Below, piece by piece: positions 35,200 through 45,817 of a DNA stretch of 64,000 nucleotides; the first letter of the stretch is position 1, and the number at the start of each line of letters is the position of its first letter. Below the pieces are notes generated by a model that was not told the DNA's origin, searched no databases, and saw nothing but the letters and a program-made list of their open reading frames with translations. A program made the position numbers and the translations under genes. The stretch spans positions 62,001-126,000 of the forward strand of contig NC_011898.1 of assembly GCF_000022065.1 (NCBI RefSeq). Reading direction: 5' to 3'. The stretch comes from Ruminiclostridium cellulolyticum H10 (lineage in GTDB: Bacteria > Bacillota > Clostridia > Acetivibrionales > DSM-1351).

Positions 35200-36624
35200 A
35201 TGCTCAAACAGCTGGTTTTGGAAACCATTAAAAATAAAGAGCTTATTAATTATGGAGAAGGCATTGTAGTCGGTATATCCGGAGGATATGACTCAGTGTG
35301 CCTGCTCCATATCTTGTATTCTATTTCAAATGAATTAGGTATAAAAATATATCCGGTACACGTAAACCATATGCTAAGAGGTGATGAAGCTCTCAGGGAC
35401 GAAAATTTTGTAAAGAGCTTTTGCTCCTCCTTAGGTTTAGAGGTTTATATAAAGCATATTGACATTGCAAAAAAGGCAAAAACAGAAAAAATATCTCTGG
35501 AGGAAGCGGGTAGAAATGCCAGGTATGAGGTGTTTAGTCTTGTTGCAGGTGAGCGTGGTGCTTCAAAAATTGCTGTTGCCCATTCAAGAAATGATCAGGC
35601 AGAAACCATTTTGATGAGAATATGCAGGGGAACGGGTCTGGAAGGGCTCAGGGGAATGGAATATAAAAGAGATAACATAATACGTCCCCTGTTGGATGCT
35701 GACAGATCCCAAATAGAAGAGTATGTGAACGGCATTGGGGTAGAAGCTGTTACAGATAGTTCCAATCTACATACCGATTATTTCAGAAACAGGATAAGGA
35801 TTGATGTGATTCCGGCAATTAATATAGCATCTGGGTCTGATATTACAGAAAATTTACTAAGATTATCAAAAATAGTAGTAGCAGAGGACGATTATTTAAG
35901 ATATAATTCTGAATTATACTATCAAAAATCGGTTCTTTCTGAAAGGAAAATGTATACAGAACTGGATTTGAACGTCTTAGATGAAATACATCAGTCCGTG
36001 AGACTACGTGTATTAAGGATAGCTATAGAAAAGACCTGTGGTACACTTAACGGATGGGGATATATCCATCTTGATAAGCTGAACAATCTTATCGAAAACG
36101 GCAGAACAGGTGCTCAGATTGATTTGCCGCATGGTGTAGCGGCAGTAAAGTCGTACGGTTCTTTGATTTTGAAAGAACAGGGAAAAGAACACCAGGAGCA
36201 ATTTGAAAAAAAGCTTATAATACCAGGCGAGACCGAAATACAAAGATTTGGATTAATTGTTAAAACCGAAATTTATAAATTTGAAACAAATAAAAGCTGT
36301 CGTCAATTTATAAATAATAATGAAAAAGTTAATACTAAATTTATTGATTTAGAAAAAGTAACGGCAATGGGGGAAAATCTTCAGATTAGAAACAGGCGGG
36401 ACGGAGATATATTTAAACCTTTAAAGTCAAACGGTACTAAGAAGTTAAAGGAATATTTTATAGATAATAAGATTCCTAGACAGGTTAGGAGTACGATTCC
36501 CCTTATAGCTTTAAATAAAGATATAGTGTGGGTAATAGGAAATAAAATAAGTGATAATTATAAAGTAACTGATAATACTAAAATGGTATTGAAGATTACT
36601 TTTATTCAAAAGAAAAAGAATTAA
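35200..36624 (+). CDS. tilS: tRNA(Ile)-lysidine synthase
   Basis: The 474-residue enzyme adds lysine to C34 of the CAU anticodon of tRNA-Ile, so that it reads AUA. It has the ATP-pyrophosphatase loop VVGISGGYDSVCLLH, HVNHMLRGDEALRDE and VAHSRNDQAETILMRICRGT, then C-terminal TilS domains (IRNRRDGDIFKPLKS and KLKEYFIDNKIPR). The Tyr inside SGGYDS replaces the more common Ala, Pro or Val and should be harmless. The ATG at 35200 lies eight bases after AAAGGA. The next gene is hpt, as in most Firmicutes. Confidence 0.95.
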   Translation: MLKQLVLETIKNKELINYGEGIVVGISGGYDSVCLLHILYSISNELGIKIYPVHVNHMLRGDEALRDENFVKSFCSSLGLEVYIKHIDIAKKAKTEKISLEEAGRNARYEVFSLVAGERGASKIAVAHSRNDQAETILMRICRGTGLEGLRGMEYKRDNIIRPLLDADRSQIEEYVNGIGVEAVTDSSNLHTDYFRNRIRIDVIPAINIASGSDITENLLRLSKIVVAEDDYLRYNSELYYQKSVLSERKMYTELDLNVLDEIHQSVRLRVLRIAIEKTCGTLNGWGYIHLDKLNNLIENGRTGAQIDLPHGVAAVKSYGSLILKEQGKEHQEQFEKKLIIPGETEIQRFGLIVKTEIYKFETNKSCRQFINNNEKVNTKFIDLEKVTAMGENLQIRNRRDGDIFKPLKSNGTKKLKEYFIDNKIPRQVRSTIPLIALNKDIVWVIGNKISDNYKVTDNTKMVLKITFIQKKKN

Positions 36625-36659
36625 ATTGATTTACTTATATCAAGGGGGATTAGCATTTG

Positions 36660-37199
36660 ATGGACGTGGTAGAAAGAATATTGGTTTCAAAGGAGCAGTT
36701 GGACAAACAGGTAGAAGAACTAGGTGCTAGAATATCAAGAGACTACGAAGGGCAAGAATTGGTAATTATTGGGGTACTTAAAGGTGGGTTTATATTTCTT
36801 GCGGACTTAGCCAGAAAGATTACTATTCCTGTTGACTTGGACTTTATGTCGGTATCAAGTTACGGCAATTCCTCAAAATCCTCAGGAATTGTTAAAATAA
36901 TAAAGGATGTTGATACAGATATTACCGGCAAACATGTATTAATTGTAGAGGATATTATAGATACTGGTCTTACACTTAACCACTTGGTTGAGCTTCTGAA
37001 AACAAGGGGACCGCTCAGTGTCAAGGTGTGTGCGGCACTTGATAAGCCGTCAAGAAGAAAGGTTGACCTTAAGGTTGACTATAAGGGAATTGAAATACCT
37101 GATGAGTTTGTAATAGGATACGGACTGGACTATGCAGGTAAGTACAGGAACATACAGGAAGTATGCGTATTAAAAAGAGAAGTGTACACAAAAAAATAA
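36660..37199 (+). CDS. hpt: Hypoxanthine phosphoribosyltransferase
   Basis: The 179-residue enzyme salvages hypoxanthine and guanine using PRPP. It shows GVLKGGFIFLADLARKI, MSVSSYGNSSKSSG and the PRPP loop VLIVEDIIDTGLTL, then FVIGYGLDYAGKYRN. The start could be the TTG at 36657 or the ATG at 36660; both follow a GGGGGA site. tilS-hpt-ftsH is the usual order. Confidence 0.96.
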   Translation: MDVVERILVSKEQLDKQVEELGARISRDYEGQELVIIGVLKGGFIFLADLARKITIPVDLDFMSVSSYGNSSKSSGIVKIIKDVDTDITGKHVLIVEDIIDTGLTLNHLVELLKTRGPLSVKVCAALDKPSRRKVDLKVDYKGIEIPDEFVIGYGLDYAGKYRNIQEVCVLKREVYTKK

Positions 37200-37446
37200 A
37201 AATTTATTACCGATGTTGGTGTTTATTGTGTTTTATATGTGTATATGCTAATATAATATATACTGTACAAACTGGAATAATAGGCTAATAGAATAAATAG
37301 TAGAATTTTTTTGGTAATATATCCAGGCATGGCAACCGGTATTTTCGGGGGTATGGATAAAGTCTAAATAATAACTCAGTGTGAATGTAAGCAGAAAAGC
37401 CTTTGAGTTTTATTTGATACCTGGGTCTAATTAAGGAGGGAGATAT

Positions 37447-39306
37447 TTGAAATATTTTAAGGGTATCAGTTTTTATATAATTATTTTTATACTTATTTTG
37501 GTAATAATAACCTTCTTTACCGCTACTGATAATCCACCTAAAATGAGTTATTCTGAATTATTAACTGAAATGAAGGCAGGAAATGTAAAGAGTATAGGGT
37601 TACAAACAGATACAGCTACAATAGAATTGAAGAAGCCTAAAGAAAATAATAGGACCAAATTTGTAGTTATTGTCCCTCCGGATGTTACATCTGCATCTGA
37701 GAGATTTACAGCTGCATTGGATAATAAGCTTATAGAAGATTTTCATGTAACTCAGCCGCCGCAGCCCCCATGGTGGGTGTCAATGCTGCCTACGGTAGGC
37801 CTTGTAATAATACTTATTCTTATATGGTTCTTTTTTATTCAGCAGTCCCAAGGTGGAGGCGGAGGCAATAGGGTTATGTCCTTTGGGAAAAGCCGTGCTA
37901 AAATGACTGTTGACGACAAGAAGAAGATTACGTTTGAGAATGTAGCAGGAGCAGATGAAGAGAAAGAGGAACTGGCAGAAATAGTTGAGTTCCTAAAAGC
38001 ACCTAAGAAATTTGTTGAACTGGGTGCTAGAATACCAAAGGGTGTTCTCCTTGTTGGACCTCCGGGAACAGGTAAAACACTTTTGGCGAAGGCTGTTTCA
38101 GGTGAAGCGGGAGTACCGTTTTTCAGCATAAGCGGTTCGGACTTCGTTGAAATGTTCGTAGGTGTTGGTGCTTCCCGTGTACGTGATCTTTTTGAACAGG
38201 CAAAAAAGAACGCACCATGTATTGTATTTATAGATGAAATAGATGCCGTTGGTCGTCATAGAGGAGCAGGTCTTGGTGGAGGACATGATGAAAGAGAACA
38301 GACCCTCAATCAGCTTCTTGTTGAAATGGATGGCTTCGGTATAAATGAGGGAGTAATCATACTGGCTGCAACAAATAGACCTGACATTCTGGATCCTGCG
38401 TTGCTTAGACCGGGACGTTTTGACAGACGGGTAGTTGTTGGTCTCCCTGATATCAAAGGAAGAGAGCAGATATTAAAGGTTCACTCAAGAGGAAAGCCAT
38501 TGGCAGATGATGTAAGGTTAGATGATCTTGCTAGAATAACGCCGGGCTTTACTGGGGCAGATATTGAAAATCTTTTAAACGAAGCTGCTTTGCTTACTGC
38601 CAGAGCCAATAAGAAAAAAATAGGTAATGAAGAGATAAAAGAAGCTGCCTTTAAAGTAATGATGGGACCTGAAAAGAAGAGCCGTGTTATGAGTGAACAT
38701 GACAAAAAGGTTACGGCTTATCACGAAGCGGGCCATGCTATTGCAATAAAGCTTGTATCATCTAGCCAGAAGGTAGACAGAGTGTCAATCATACCTGCAG
38801 GTATGGCAGGCGGATATACTGCAAGCAGACCTCAGGAGGACAAGAGCTATCACACCAGGTCTCAACTGATTGAAGAAATAATTATTGCACTTGGGGGAAG
38901 AGCAGCCGAGGAAATCACCATGGATGAAGTCAGTACAGGAGCATCAAGTGACCTTAAAAAGGTTAACCAGATTGCAAGAAATATGGTTACCAAATACGGT
39001 ATGAGTGAGAAACTTGGTAATATGATTTTCGGAAATGATAATGATGAAGTTTTCATTGGAAGGGATCTTGCTCAGGCAAGAAATTACAGTGATGAGTTAG
39101 CGGCAATCATTGATAATGAGGTTAAGAGCATCATTGACAATGCATACCAAAAAACTGTATCACTTTTAAGAGAAAATATCGTAAGACTTAATAAACTTGC
39201 AGAAGTGCTTCTTGAAAAAGAAAAGGTTGAAGGTGCTGAGTTCGAAGAAATTTTCGAAAACGCGGTACTGGAGGGTTCTTCACAAACACCTCAGTTGGAA
39301 GGTTAA
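37447..39306 (+). CDS. ftsH: ATP-dependent zinc metalloprotease FtsH
   Basis: The 619-residue membrane protease has two N-terminal transmembrane helices around an extracytoplasmic loop (second helix [18 protein letters not shown]), the AAA module with Walker A GPPGTGKT, Walker [16 protein letters not shown] and second region of homology [11 protein letters not shown], and the zinc site HEAGHA. It degrades damaged membrane and regulatory proteins. The start is TTG, seven bases after AAGGAGGGAG. A 247-base AT-rich gap separates it from hpt and may hold its own promoter. Confidence 0.97.
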   Translation: MKYFKGISFYIIIFILILVIITFFTATDNPPKMSYSELLTEMKAGNVKSIGLQTDTATIELKKPKENNRTKFVVIVPPDVTSASERFTAALDNKLIEDFHVTQPPQPPWWVSMLPTVGLVIILILIWFFFIQQSQGGGGGNRVMSFGKSRAKMTVDDKKKITFENVAGADEEKEELAEIVEFLKAPKKFVELGARIPKGVLLVGPPGTGKTLLAKAVSGEAGVPFFSISGSDFVEMFVGVGASRVRDLFEQAKKNAPCIVFIDEIDAVGRHRGAGLGGGHDEREQTLNQLLVEMDGFGINEGVIILAATNRPDILDPALLRPGRFDRRVVVGLPDIKGREQILKVHSRGKPLADDVRLDDLARITPGFTGADIENLLNEAALLTARANKKKIGNEEIKEAAFKVMMGPEKKSRVMSEHDKKVTAYHEAGHAIAIKLVSSSQKVDRVSIIPAGMAGGYTASRPQEDKSYHTRSQLIEEIIIALGGRAAEEITMDEVSTGASSDLKKVNQIARNMVTKYGMSEKLGNMIFGNDNDEVFIGRDLAQARNYSDELAAIIDNEVKSIIDNAYQKTVSLLRENIVRLNKLAEVLLEKEKVEGAEFEEIFENAVLEGSSQTPQLEG

Positions 39307-39326
39307 CTTAAATATAAATCAAATAT

Positions 39327-39366
39327 TAAGGGGCTGCTTCAAATATGAGCAAGCCCCTTATTTATA
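39327..39366 (+). terminator. Rho-independent terminator after ftsH
   Basis: TAAGGGGCT (39327-39335) pairs exactly with AGCCCCTTA (39352-39360), followed by a T-rich tract. Confidence 0.8.
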
Positions 39367-39391
39367 CTTTTTTGCATTGGAGGTATATTAA

Positions 39392-39784
39392 ATGGAACTA
39401 AAGGTTGGATTGACAGGAAATGCAGAGGTACTTGTGTCAGAGAGTAATACTGCAAAAAAGATGGGAAGCGGTAACCTCGATGTTTTTGCAACCCCTGCTA
39501 TGATAGCATTAATGGAAAAGGCGGCATCAATGGCGGTACAGCCCTATATTGGTGAATCCAGCTCAACTGTAGGAACTATGATAGATGTAAAACATATAGC
39601 GGCTACACCTATAGGAATGAATGTAGCCGCCCGGGCAGAGCTTATTGAAATAGACGGGAAAAAGTTAATTTTTTCTGTGGAAGCTTTTGACGGCAAAGAC
39701 AAAATAGGAGAAGGAAGGCATGAGAGGTTTATTATAAATACTCAGAAGTTTATTACAAAGGTAGACAGCAAATTGGAAGGATAA
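39392..39784 (+). CDS. Hot-dog-fold thioesterase (FlK-like)
   Basis: The 130-residue protein has a hot-dog fold pattern close to fluoroacetyl-CoA thioesterase-like proteins: VFATPAMIALMEKAASMAV, then STVGTMIDVKHIAATPIGM, ARAELIEIDGKKLIFSVEAF and IGEGRHERFII. It probably hydrolyses a small acyl-CoA; the substrate is unknown. GGAGG precedes the ATG. It is a monocistronic core gene before the metK riboswitch. Confidence 0.85.
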   Translation: MELKVGLTGNAEVLVSESNTAKKMGSGNLDVFATPAMIALMEKAASMAVQPYIGESSSTVGTMIDVKHIAATPIGMNVAARAELIEIDGKKLIFSVEAFDGKDKIGEGRHERFIINTQKFITKVDSKLEG

Positions 39785-39812
39785 AAGGAAGTTAAAAAAG
39801 CTACAACAACTA

Positions 39813-39841
39813 TTGACTATTTGACCCATTTATGGTTAAAT
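39813..39841 (+). promoter_or_regulatory. SigA promoter of metK
   Basis: TTGACT (39813-39818), 17 bases, TTAAAT (39836-39841), about 25 bases before the riboswitch aptamer. Confidence 0.6.
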
Positions 39842-39864
39842 AAACTTGAAGTTAATATTTAATC

Positions 39865-40013
39865 CTTATCAAGAGAGGTGGAGGGAATGGGCCCGATGAA
39901 ACCCGGCAACCAGCATTTTTTGCATGGTGCCAATTCCTGCAGGCTATGCCTGGAAGATGAGGGATGTTATTGCTATAAAAACATGACAAACCTCGAGAGA
40001 GGTTTTTTTATTT
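39865..40013 (+). promoter_or_regulatory. SAM-I (S-box) riboswitch controlling metK
   Basis: The aptamer starts with CTTATCAAGAGAGGTGGAGG and has the conserved GGGCCCGATGAAACCCGGCA core and the GGTGCCAATTCCTGC junction, with the closing strand GATGAGGG near 39957. The expression platform is a terminator, ACCTC-GAGA-GAGGT plus T-run, at about 39989-40010. SAM binding should favour the terminator and lower metK expression, which closes a feedback loop on SAM synthesis. Confidence 0.93.
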
Positions 40014-40060
40014 TATAAAAAAATCTCTGATTAACAATATTAAATAGGGGAGGTAGTAAG

Positions 40061-41251
40061 ATGACAAAGAGACTTTTTACGTCTGAATCAGTAACGGAGG
40101 GGCATCCTGATAAAATCTGTGATCAGATATCTGATGCGGTATTGGATGCGATTTATGAGAAAGATCCTCAGGCGAGAGTTGCATGCGAGACAGCAGTTAC
40201 AACAGGTATGGTAATGGTAATGGGCGAAATCACGACCAACTGTTATGTAGATATCCCCAAGGTAGTAAGAAATACTATCAGGGAAATAGGATATGACAGA
40301 GCAAAATACGGATTTGACTGTGATACATGTGCTGTAATGACTTCTATAGATGAGCAGTCATCAGATATTGCTATGGGTGTTGACAAGGCACTTGAGGCAA
40401 AAGTAGGCGAAATGAGTGAAGAACAAGTTCAGGCTATAGGAGCTGGTGACCAGGGAATGATGTTCGGGTTTGCATGTGATGAGACACCTGAATTGATGCC
40501 TATGCCTATAATATTGGCTCACAAGCTTACGATGAAACTTAGCGAGGTAAGAAAGAACGGAAAAGTTAAGTATTTAAGACCTGACGGTAAATCGCAGGTT
40601 ACTGTGGAATATGACGGGGACAAGCCTGTTAGAGTTGATACTGTAGTTATATCCACTCAGCATGGAGCAGACGTCAGCCATGACACTATAGAGAAGGACA
40701 TTATGGAACACGTAATCATTCCCGTAATTCCTAGGGAGTTGCTTGATGAGGGTACAAAGTACTTCATTAACCCTACCGGAAGGTTTGTAGTTGGAGGGCC
40801 TCAAGGTGATTCAGGCCTTACAGGTAGAAAAATTATAGTTGATACTTACGGTGGATATGCCAGACATGGAGGCGGTGCTTTTTCAGGAAAAGACCCCACG
40901 AAGGTTGACCGTTCTGCTGCATATGCTGCAAGATATGTTGCTAAGAATATCGTAGCATCAGGAATAGCTCGTAAATGTGAAGTTCAGCTTGCATATGCTA
41001 TCGGTGTTGCTAAACCCGTATCGGTACTTGTTGATACTTTTGGAACAGCTGTTATTCCTGAAGAAAAGATTTCAGAGTTAGTAAACAAACACTTCGATTT
41101 AAGACCTGCTGCTATTATAAATAAGCTGAATTTAAGAAGGCCGATTTACAGAAAAACAGCAGCGTATGGCCATTTCGGAAGGGATGATGCAGAATTCTCC
41201 TGGGAAAAGACTGATGTGGCTGATGCATTAAGAAAAGAAGCAGGATTATAA
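40061..41251 (+). CDS. metK: S-adenosylmethionine synthetase
   Basis: The 396-residue enzyme makes SAM from methionine and ATP. It has the N-terminal [20 protein letters not shown], the signatures [12 protein letters not shown] and [20 protein letters not shown], and a normal length. Its leader is a SAM-I riboswitch. A strong terminator follows at 41271-41324. Confidence 0.98.
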   Translation: MTKRLFTSESVTEGHPDKICDQISDAVLDAIYEKDPQARVACETAVTTGMVMVMGEITTNCYVDIPKVVRNTIREIGYDRAKYGFDCDTCAVMTSIDEQSSDIAMGVDKALEAKVGEMSEEQVQAIGAGDQGMMFGFACDETPELMPMPIILAHKLTMKLSEVRKNGKVKYLRPDGKSQVTVEYDGDKPVRVDTVVISTQHGADVSHDTIEKDIMEHVIIPVIPRELLDEGTKYFINPTGRFVVGGPQGDSGLTGRKIIVDTYGGYARHGGGAFSGKDPTKVDRSAAYAARYVAKNIVASGIARKCEVQLAYAIGVAKPVSVLVDTFGTAVIPEEKISELVNKHFDLRPAAIINKLNLRRPIYRKTAAYGHFGRDDAEFSWEKTDVADALRKEAGL

Positions 41252-41270
41252 GAACTATACAATTTATCTA

Positions 41271-41324
41271 GGGGTACAATTTCTAAGGCTTATTTTACAG
41301 GCCCGCAGAATTTGTACCCTTTTT
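41271..41324 (+). terminator. Terminator after metK
   Basis: GGGGTACAATTTCT and AGAATTTGTACCC form a 13-bp stem with one mismatch, followed by TTTTT. Confidence 0.8.
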
Positions 41325-41402
41325 AAAAAAACACCCTCTTTGTAACAGAATATATCGATAATTCATAAAATACGGTATAAAGACTTGTTACAGGAGGAGT
41401 CT

Positions 41403-41741
41403 ATGACAGACTTTAGTTATATAATACTAGGGCTATTTGCCATTTATGGAATTATTAGCCTGTTTAAAAGTATTTTCAGATTATTGGAAAACAAGAAGTA
41501 TTACGTTGAAAAAGCAAACCTTGTTCTTTTGGTTAATGATCAGGAAGAAAATATAGAAAAAATAGTACGTGAAGCAATGATGAGCAAATTTGTAAGGAAT
41601 ATAGCTATAAACGGAAGCTTTATTGTTATTGATATGAAGTCAAAAGATCAAACCTATAAAATTCTTAAAAGACTTGAAAAACAGTATTCCTTGGTTGAGG
41701 TTTGCAGCTTTGATGAACGAGAAAGTATATTCTACAAATAG
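41403..41741 (+). CDS. Small membrane-anchored hypothetical protein
   Basis: The 112-residue protein has one N-terminal transmembrane helix (IILGLFAIYGIISLF). After it comes a small soluble alpha/beta domain, KANLVLLVNDQEENIEKIV, then FIVIDMKSKDQTYKILKRLE. The domain would face the cytoplasm and looks ferredoxin-like. A strong AGGAGGAG site fixes the ATG at 41403. I do not recognise a function. It is transcribed between the metK and recD2 units, with terminators on both sides. Confidence 0.6.
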   Translation: MTDFSYIILGLFAIYGIISLFKSIFRLLENKKYYVEKANLVLLVNDQEENIEKIVREAMMSKFVRNIAINGSFIVIDMKSKDQTYKILKRLEKQYSLVEVCSFDERESIFYK

Positions 41742-41803
41742 ATTGCAGTTTTCAGTACAGCTGTATAAAAATAACACGTTGGGACATTTTATTCATAAAA
41801 CCT

Positions 41804-41833
41804 AAAGATATCAATATATTGGATGTCTTTTTT
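41804..41833 (+). terminator. Terminator after the small membrane protein gene
   Basis: AAAGATATC (41804-41812) pairs with GATGTCTTT (41822-41830) with one G-T pair, followed by T's. Confidence 0.65.
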
Positions 41834-41984
41834 ATTTTGCCGAATATCGCATTGGACGGGTACGGCAATTGTCACATGTTGACATGGAATCAGGTCAGGA
41901 TATTATTATTTTTAAATTTGCTCCAAAGTCTAAAATAGTATAAGATATTCATAACGAATGAAGCGGATCCTATAGGAGAAAGAT

Positions 41985-44426
41985 ATGGCAATTTCACAAT
42001 TTCAACAACAAAGATGGTCTTTCGAAAGCTACCCGGTAGGCACAAATCTAAATATAATCGGAAGATTTGATTTTAAAATATATGAAAATTCGGAAAACGG
42101 ATATAAAATTTATACCTTTGATATAGAGAAAATTATAGATGATGATGGCTTTGAGCATGAAGTTGCTGACCAGATTAGCGTAACCGGTTATTATGAGGTT
42201 AATGAGCACTGTGCTGTACTGCCAAGCAAGATAAGGGGTTCAGTGGCTGCCTACAAAGGAGAAAAACAGCTTAAGGCTGAAACAGTTGAATTTATTGAAC
42301 CTGCTACGGATGAAGGTATTATTTCTTTCTTGTCCTGCGGAATTATAAAGGGTGTTGGAGAAAAGACGGCAAGAAATATTGTGTCAGGCTATAAATCAGG
42401 TTCAAATTATGTTGAAGGCTTTGGAAGCAATACTTTGGAAGTGATAAAAAACGAACCTTTGCTGCTTACTAAAATAAGAGGAATTTCACCGGATAAAGCC
42501 AGAGTAATTCACGACTCCTATATGGAAAACATGGAATATCAGAATGTTATGATTTTCTTTCAGAGGTTCGGAGTTTCCTCTGCCAAAGCTATGAAAATTT
42601 ACAATAACTTTAAAGGCACTTCCATTGCCATAGCCGAACAGAATCCCTACATGTTTGCTGATATAAGAGGGTTTGGTTTTAAAAGCTGTGATGAAATTGC
42701 CAGAAAGCTTGGGATAGACCCACACTCAGTATTCAGACTTGAAGCAGCTCTTAAAAGTGTTCTTCAAACAGCAGAGGCTGACGGAAATTGTTATTTGCTC
42801 AAAGCTAAACTTCTTGAAATGACTGCAAAGGCTTTAAGTAATCCGGATGTTACGGTAACTACTGATGAACTGGAAGATGCCTATAATAGAATGCTTAAAT
42901 CGGGCAGTCTGGTTAATATAACTTTTTCGGAAGACCAGCAAAGCTTTGAGGCAGTGTACACGAAGGAAATGTATAAAATTGAGTATGAAACTGCTTTGGC
43001 AATTAAGGAGATAGCCCGCTGCCAGCCTGATGTGCCTATGTTTAGCGTAGACAAACTTATTGAAGAATTTGAAGCTATGAGGGGCTTTAATCTTGAAAGT
43101 ATGCAGAAGGAAGCAGTAAAAGCGGTTTTTAATACAAATATGCTTATTCTTACCGGGTCAGCCGGGAGCGGCAAAACCACTACTGTTGAATGTATGATCT
43201 ATGTTTTACAGAGATATTTTGAAAAACAAGAAGAGATGAGTTTCATGTTGGCTGCACCGACTGGGAAAGCGGCCAAAAGACTCACGGAAATCACTGGTTT
43301 TGAAGCTATGACTCTGCACAGGCTTCTGCAATTCTCATACGAGAACAAGGGCTTTTTTTACAGGCAGGGAAATGAGCTGCCATATGATTTAATTGTAGTG
43401 GATGAAAGCTCCATGCTAAGCATAGACCTAGCTCATGCACTGTTTACGGCTATTTCGCCTGGCACAACAGTAGTACTTATTGGGGATACCCAGCAGATTC
43501 CGTCTGTTGGTGCAGGCAATGTACTTGATGACATGATTAAGAGCGGAGTTATACCTACCGTCAAGCTCAATGTAATAAAGCGTCAGGAAGACGGCTCAGG
43601 TATAATTTTCAATGCAAATAGGATTATTAATGGTGAAATGCCTGAAATAATTAACGCCAACAAGGATTTTTTCATAGTTGAAGAGGATGATAAAAACAGA
43701 GTTATAAAGAGGACTCTTGAGGCGTTGAACAGATTGATGACAGGCTACAACTACACTATTGACGATGTTCAAGTTATTTGCCCTCAAAAAACTTCGGAAT
43801 TAGGCACCTATGAAATGAATAAGGCCATTCAGGAGATGGTAAATCCAGCTGCTGCCGGAAAGGCTGAAGTTAAAAGAGGTAACAGTGTATTCCGTCAAGG
43901 TGACAAAGTAATCCATTTAAACAATAACTATGAAGCTACCCACTACCACAAAGATGCTAAAACAGGGAGGTATATCGCGGATGAAGGCAGTGGTGTATTT
44001 AACGGAGATATAGGAAGAATAATTGAAATTTCTAAAATAGGAGAAATTGATCAGGAGTCGGAAGACGGGGAAGCTGCCGGTGACAATAATACTGAGGAGA
44101 AGGTGGCTGTTCAATACGATGAATTTATTATTATATATCAGATAAATGAGCTAGAGGAGATAGATCTGGCATACAGCCTTACCGTGCATAAGATGCAAGG
44201 CTCGCAATGTGAAGCGGCAATATTTTTATGTCACCTACGAAATTATATAATGCTAAATCGGAATTTAGGCTATACGGCTGTGACAAGGGCAAAGAGAATG
44301 GCATGCATAATAGGCCAAAGGAAAGCTATATCTGTTATGGTTCAAAATGTGAAAGTTACACAAAGGAATACAATGTTAGCTGATTTACTATCTTTGAAGA
44401 TGATCGATCCAAATACGACTTCCTAG
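41985..44426 (+). CDS. recD2: RecD2-type SF1B DNA helicase
   Basis: The 813-residue protein is the RecBC-independent RecD2/YrrC helicase. It has an N-terminal OB-like region, helix-hairpin-helix segments (IKGVGEKTARNIVSGY and DIRGFGFKSCDEIARKLG), Walker A LTGSAGSGKTTTVE, motif II LIVVDESSML, GDTQQIPSVGAGNVL, and the C-terminal SF1 motif AYSLTVHKMQGSQCE. It unwinds DNA 5' to 3' in repair. It is followed by comF. The 157-base gap (44427-44583) shows an AT-rich leader and a 25-codon remnant-like frame, with no gene I can support. Confidence 0.93.
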   Translation: MAISQFQQQRWSFESYPVGTNLNIIGRFDFKIYENSENGYKIYTFDIEKIIDDDGFEHEVADQISVTGYYEVNEHCAVLPSKIRGSVAAYKGEKQLKAETVEFIEPATDEGIISFLSCGIIKGVGEKTARNIVSGYKSGSNYVEGFGSNTLEVIKNEPLLLTKIRGISPDKARVIHDSYMENMEYQNVMIFFQRFGVSSAKAMKIYNNFKGTSIAIAEQNPYMFADIRGFGFKSCDEIARKLGIDPHSVFRLEAALKSVLQTAEADGNCYLLKAKLLEMTAKALSNPDVTVTTDELEDAYNRMLKSGSLVNITFSEDQQSFEAVYTKEMYKIEYETALAIKEIARCQPDVPMFSVDKLIEEFEAMRGFNLESMQKEAVKAVFNTNMLILTGSAGSGKTTTVECMIYVLQRYFEKQEEMSFMLAAPTGKAAKRLTEITGFEAMTLHRLLQFSYENKGFFYRQGNELPYDLIVVDESSMLSIDLAHALFTAISPGTTVVLIGDTQQIPSVGAGNVLDDMIKSGVIPTVKLNVIKRQEDGSGIIFNANRIINGEMPEIINANKDFFIVEEDDKNRVIKRTLEALNRLMTGYNYTIDDVQVICPQKTSELGTYEMNKAIQEMVNPAAAGKAEVKRGNSVFRQGDKVIHLNNNYEATHYHKDAKTGRYIADEGSGVFNGDIGRIIEISKIGEIDQESEDGEAAGDNNTEEKVAVQYDEFIIIYQINELEEIDLAYSLTVHKMQGSQCEAAIFLCHLRNYIMLNRNLGYTAVTRAKRMACIIGQRKAISVMVQNVKVTQRNTMLADLLSLKMIDPNTTS

Positions 44427-44583
44427 GAATATGACACTTAAAATTTAATAGAAAAGATTGAATCCCTAATTGCAGATATAAGACTTGAGTATATTGACGA
44501 TGGTTTATTGCACAAAAATTAAAAATGATGTAAAATTAAGACATATTGTAATTTTTTTATAAGGGGATGAAGTTATTATCGCA

Positions 44584-45246
44584 TTGATTGAATATTTCTT
44601 TCCCCCGAGGTGTGCACTATGCAACGCTATTTTAAAGGCTGGAGTGGCGATTTATATTTGTGAAAAATGTGCCGGGGAGATAGGCTATTATAAAAATTCA
44701 GTGACTCCCTTAAACCTTCCCGTAGGAATACAAAATTATTGTGACGGGATACTCTGTGTCGGCAGATATTCAGATTCTCTCAAGGAAGCGTTGAGAAGGT
44801 TTAAATTCAGCAATAAGCCATCGTACTACCGTACATTTGGGAGGCTGTTGGCTTTAAAAGTAGAAAACACAGAACAAAAAGTACGTTTTGACATTATTGT
44901 TCCAGTTCCTTTATATAAAAGCAAAGAAAAGACGAGAGGTTACAATCAGGCTGAACTGATGGCAGGGCAGGTTTCTAAAATACTAAATGTACCTTGTGAA
45001 AAAAGGCTTTTAAACAAGACATTCGAAACTAAAAGCCAGAGTATACTGAAAAAAAACGAACGGTTATTAAATCTTCAAGATGCATTTGTGGCCATTAATC
45101 AAAGAATGATAGTAAACAAAAACATATTACTTATTGATGATATCTTAACTACAGGGAGTACTGTCAATCAATGCTGTAAGGCACTAAAAGAAGCGGGTGC
45201 CGGGAAGGTTATAGCGGGAGTTGTTGCAACTACCAGAAACTATTGA
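44584..45246 (+). CDS. comF: ComF family phosphoribosyltransferase-like protein
   Basis: The 220-residue protein has an N-terminal zinc ribbon (FFPPRCALCNA with CEKCAG), the KEKTRGYNQAELMA block and the PRPP-binding loop NILLIDDILTTGSTVNQC. ComF-type proteins help DNA uptake or recombination in competent bacteria; here the role is inferred from the family. The start is uncertain: the TTG at 44584 lies too far from the AAGGGGATGAAG site, and the rare codons ATT (44575) or ATC (44578) are better spaced. It precedes the flagellar cluster, as in Bacillus and clostridia. Confidence 0.88.
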   Translation: MIEYFFPPRCALCNAILKAGVAIYICEKCAGEIGYYKNSVTPLNLPVGIQNYCDGILCVGRYSDSLKEALRRFKFSNKPSYYRTFGRLLALKVENTEQKVRFDIIVPVPLYKSKEKTRGYNQAELMAGQVSKILNVPCEKRLLNKTFETKSQSILKKNERLLNLQDAFVAINQRMIVNKNILLIDDILTTGSTVNQCCKALKEAGAGKVIAGVVATTRNY

Positions 45247-45295
45247 TACTTAGTTTTATGCTTAATATGAATATATTGTTTGGGGAGGGATAAAC

Positions 45296-45709
45296 ATGCC
45301 TGATTTAAGAAACTGCAGAAGATGCGGCAGAATGTATAATTTTATTGGCGGGGCTCCTATTTGCCAGGACTGTAAGAATGCCGATGAGGAAGTTTTTAAA
45401 AAGGTTAAGGATTATTTATATGATAATCCTGGTGCCACACTGTCACAGGTAGCCATGGAGCTTGATGTGAGTGTGGAAAAAATAAAGATGTTTTTAAAAG
45501 AAGGACGTCTGGAAATTACCGATGAATCAAACATAATTCTGGAATGCGAAAGATGCGGGAAATCTATAAAGACGGGTAGATTTTGCAGGGAATGTCAGAA
45601 CGAGGTTAGTGTTGATCTGGAGAAGACTACAAAAACAATTCATCTTGATAATTCAGACCAAAACAGGTCGAATGGCATTGGAATGAGGTATTTAAATAAA
45701 AAGTTATAA
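45296..45709 (+). CDS. Flagellar-operon zinc-finger protein (YvyF / TIGR03826 type)
   Basis: The 137-residue protein has two zinc ribbons: CRRCGRMYNF with CQDCKN at the start, and CERCGKSIKTGRFCRECQ near the end. A winged-helix-like segment, NPGATLSQVAMELDVSVEKI, lies between them. This is the TIGR03826/YvyF family found just before flgM. It probably regulates flagellar genes; the mechanism is unknown. GGGGAGGG precedes the ATG, and a terminator follows. Confidence 0.88.
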   Translation: MPDLRNCRRCGRMYNFIGGAPICQDCKNADEEVFKKVKDYLYDNPGATLSQVAMELDVSVEKIKMFLKEGRLEITDESNIILECERCGKSIKTGRFCRECQNEVSVDLEKTTKTIHLDNSDQNRSNGIGMRYLNKKL

Positions 45710-45726
45710 CATTAAAATGACTAAAG

Positions 45727-45756
45727 CGAGGGTGTGATTATCCCCCTCGTTTTTTC
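45727..45756 (+). terminator. Terminator between YvyF-like gene and flgM
   Basis: CGAGGG (45727-45732) pairs with CCCTCG (45744-45749) and is followed by six to seven T's. Confidence 0.8.
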
Positions 45757-45817
45757 ATATCCAAAAATGTGTAAATTCTTCAATATTAAAATTATATTTA
45801 CATTTAAAAAGCAATAC

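Noticed and set aside
44427-44583. Short coding-like stretch after recD2 (IEKIESLIADIRLEYIDDG)
   Set aside because: Only about 25 codons before a stop, without a start or ribosome site; too short to call a gene or pseudogene.
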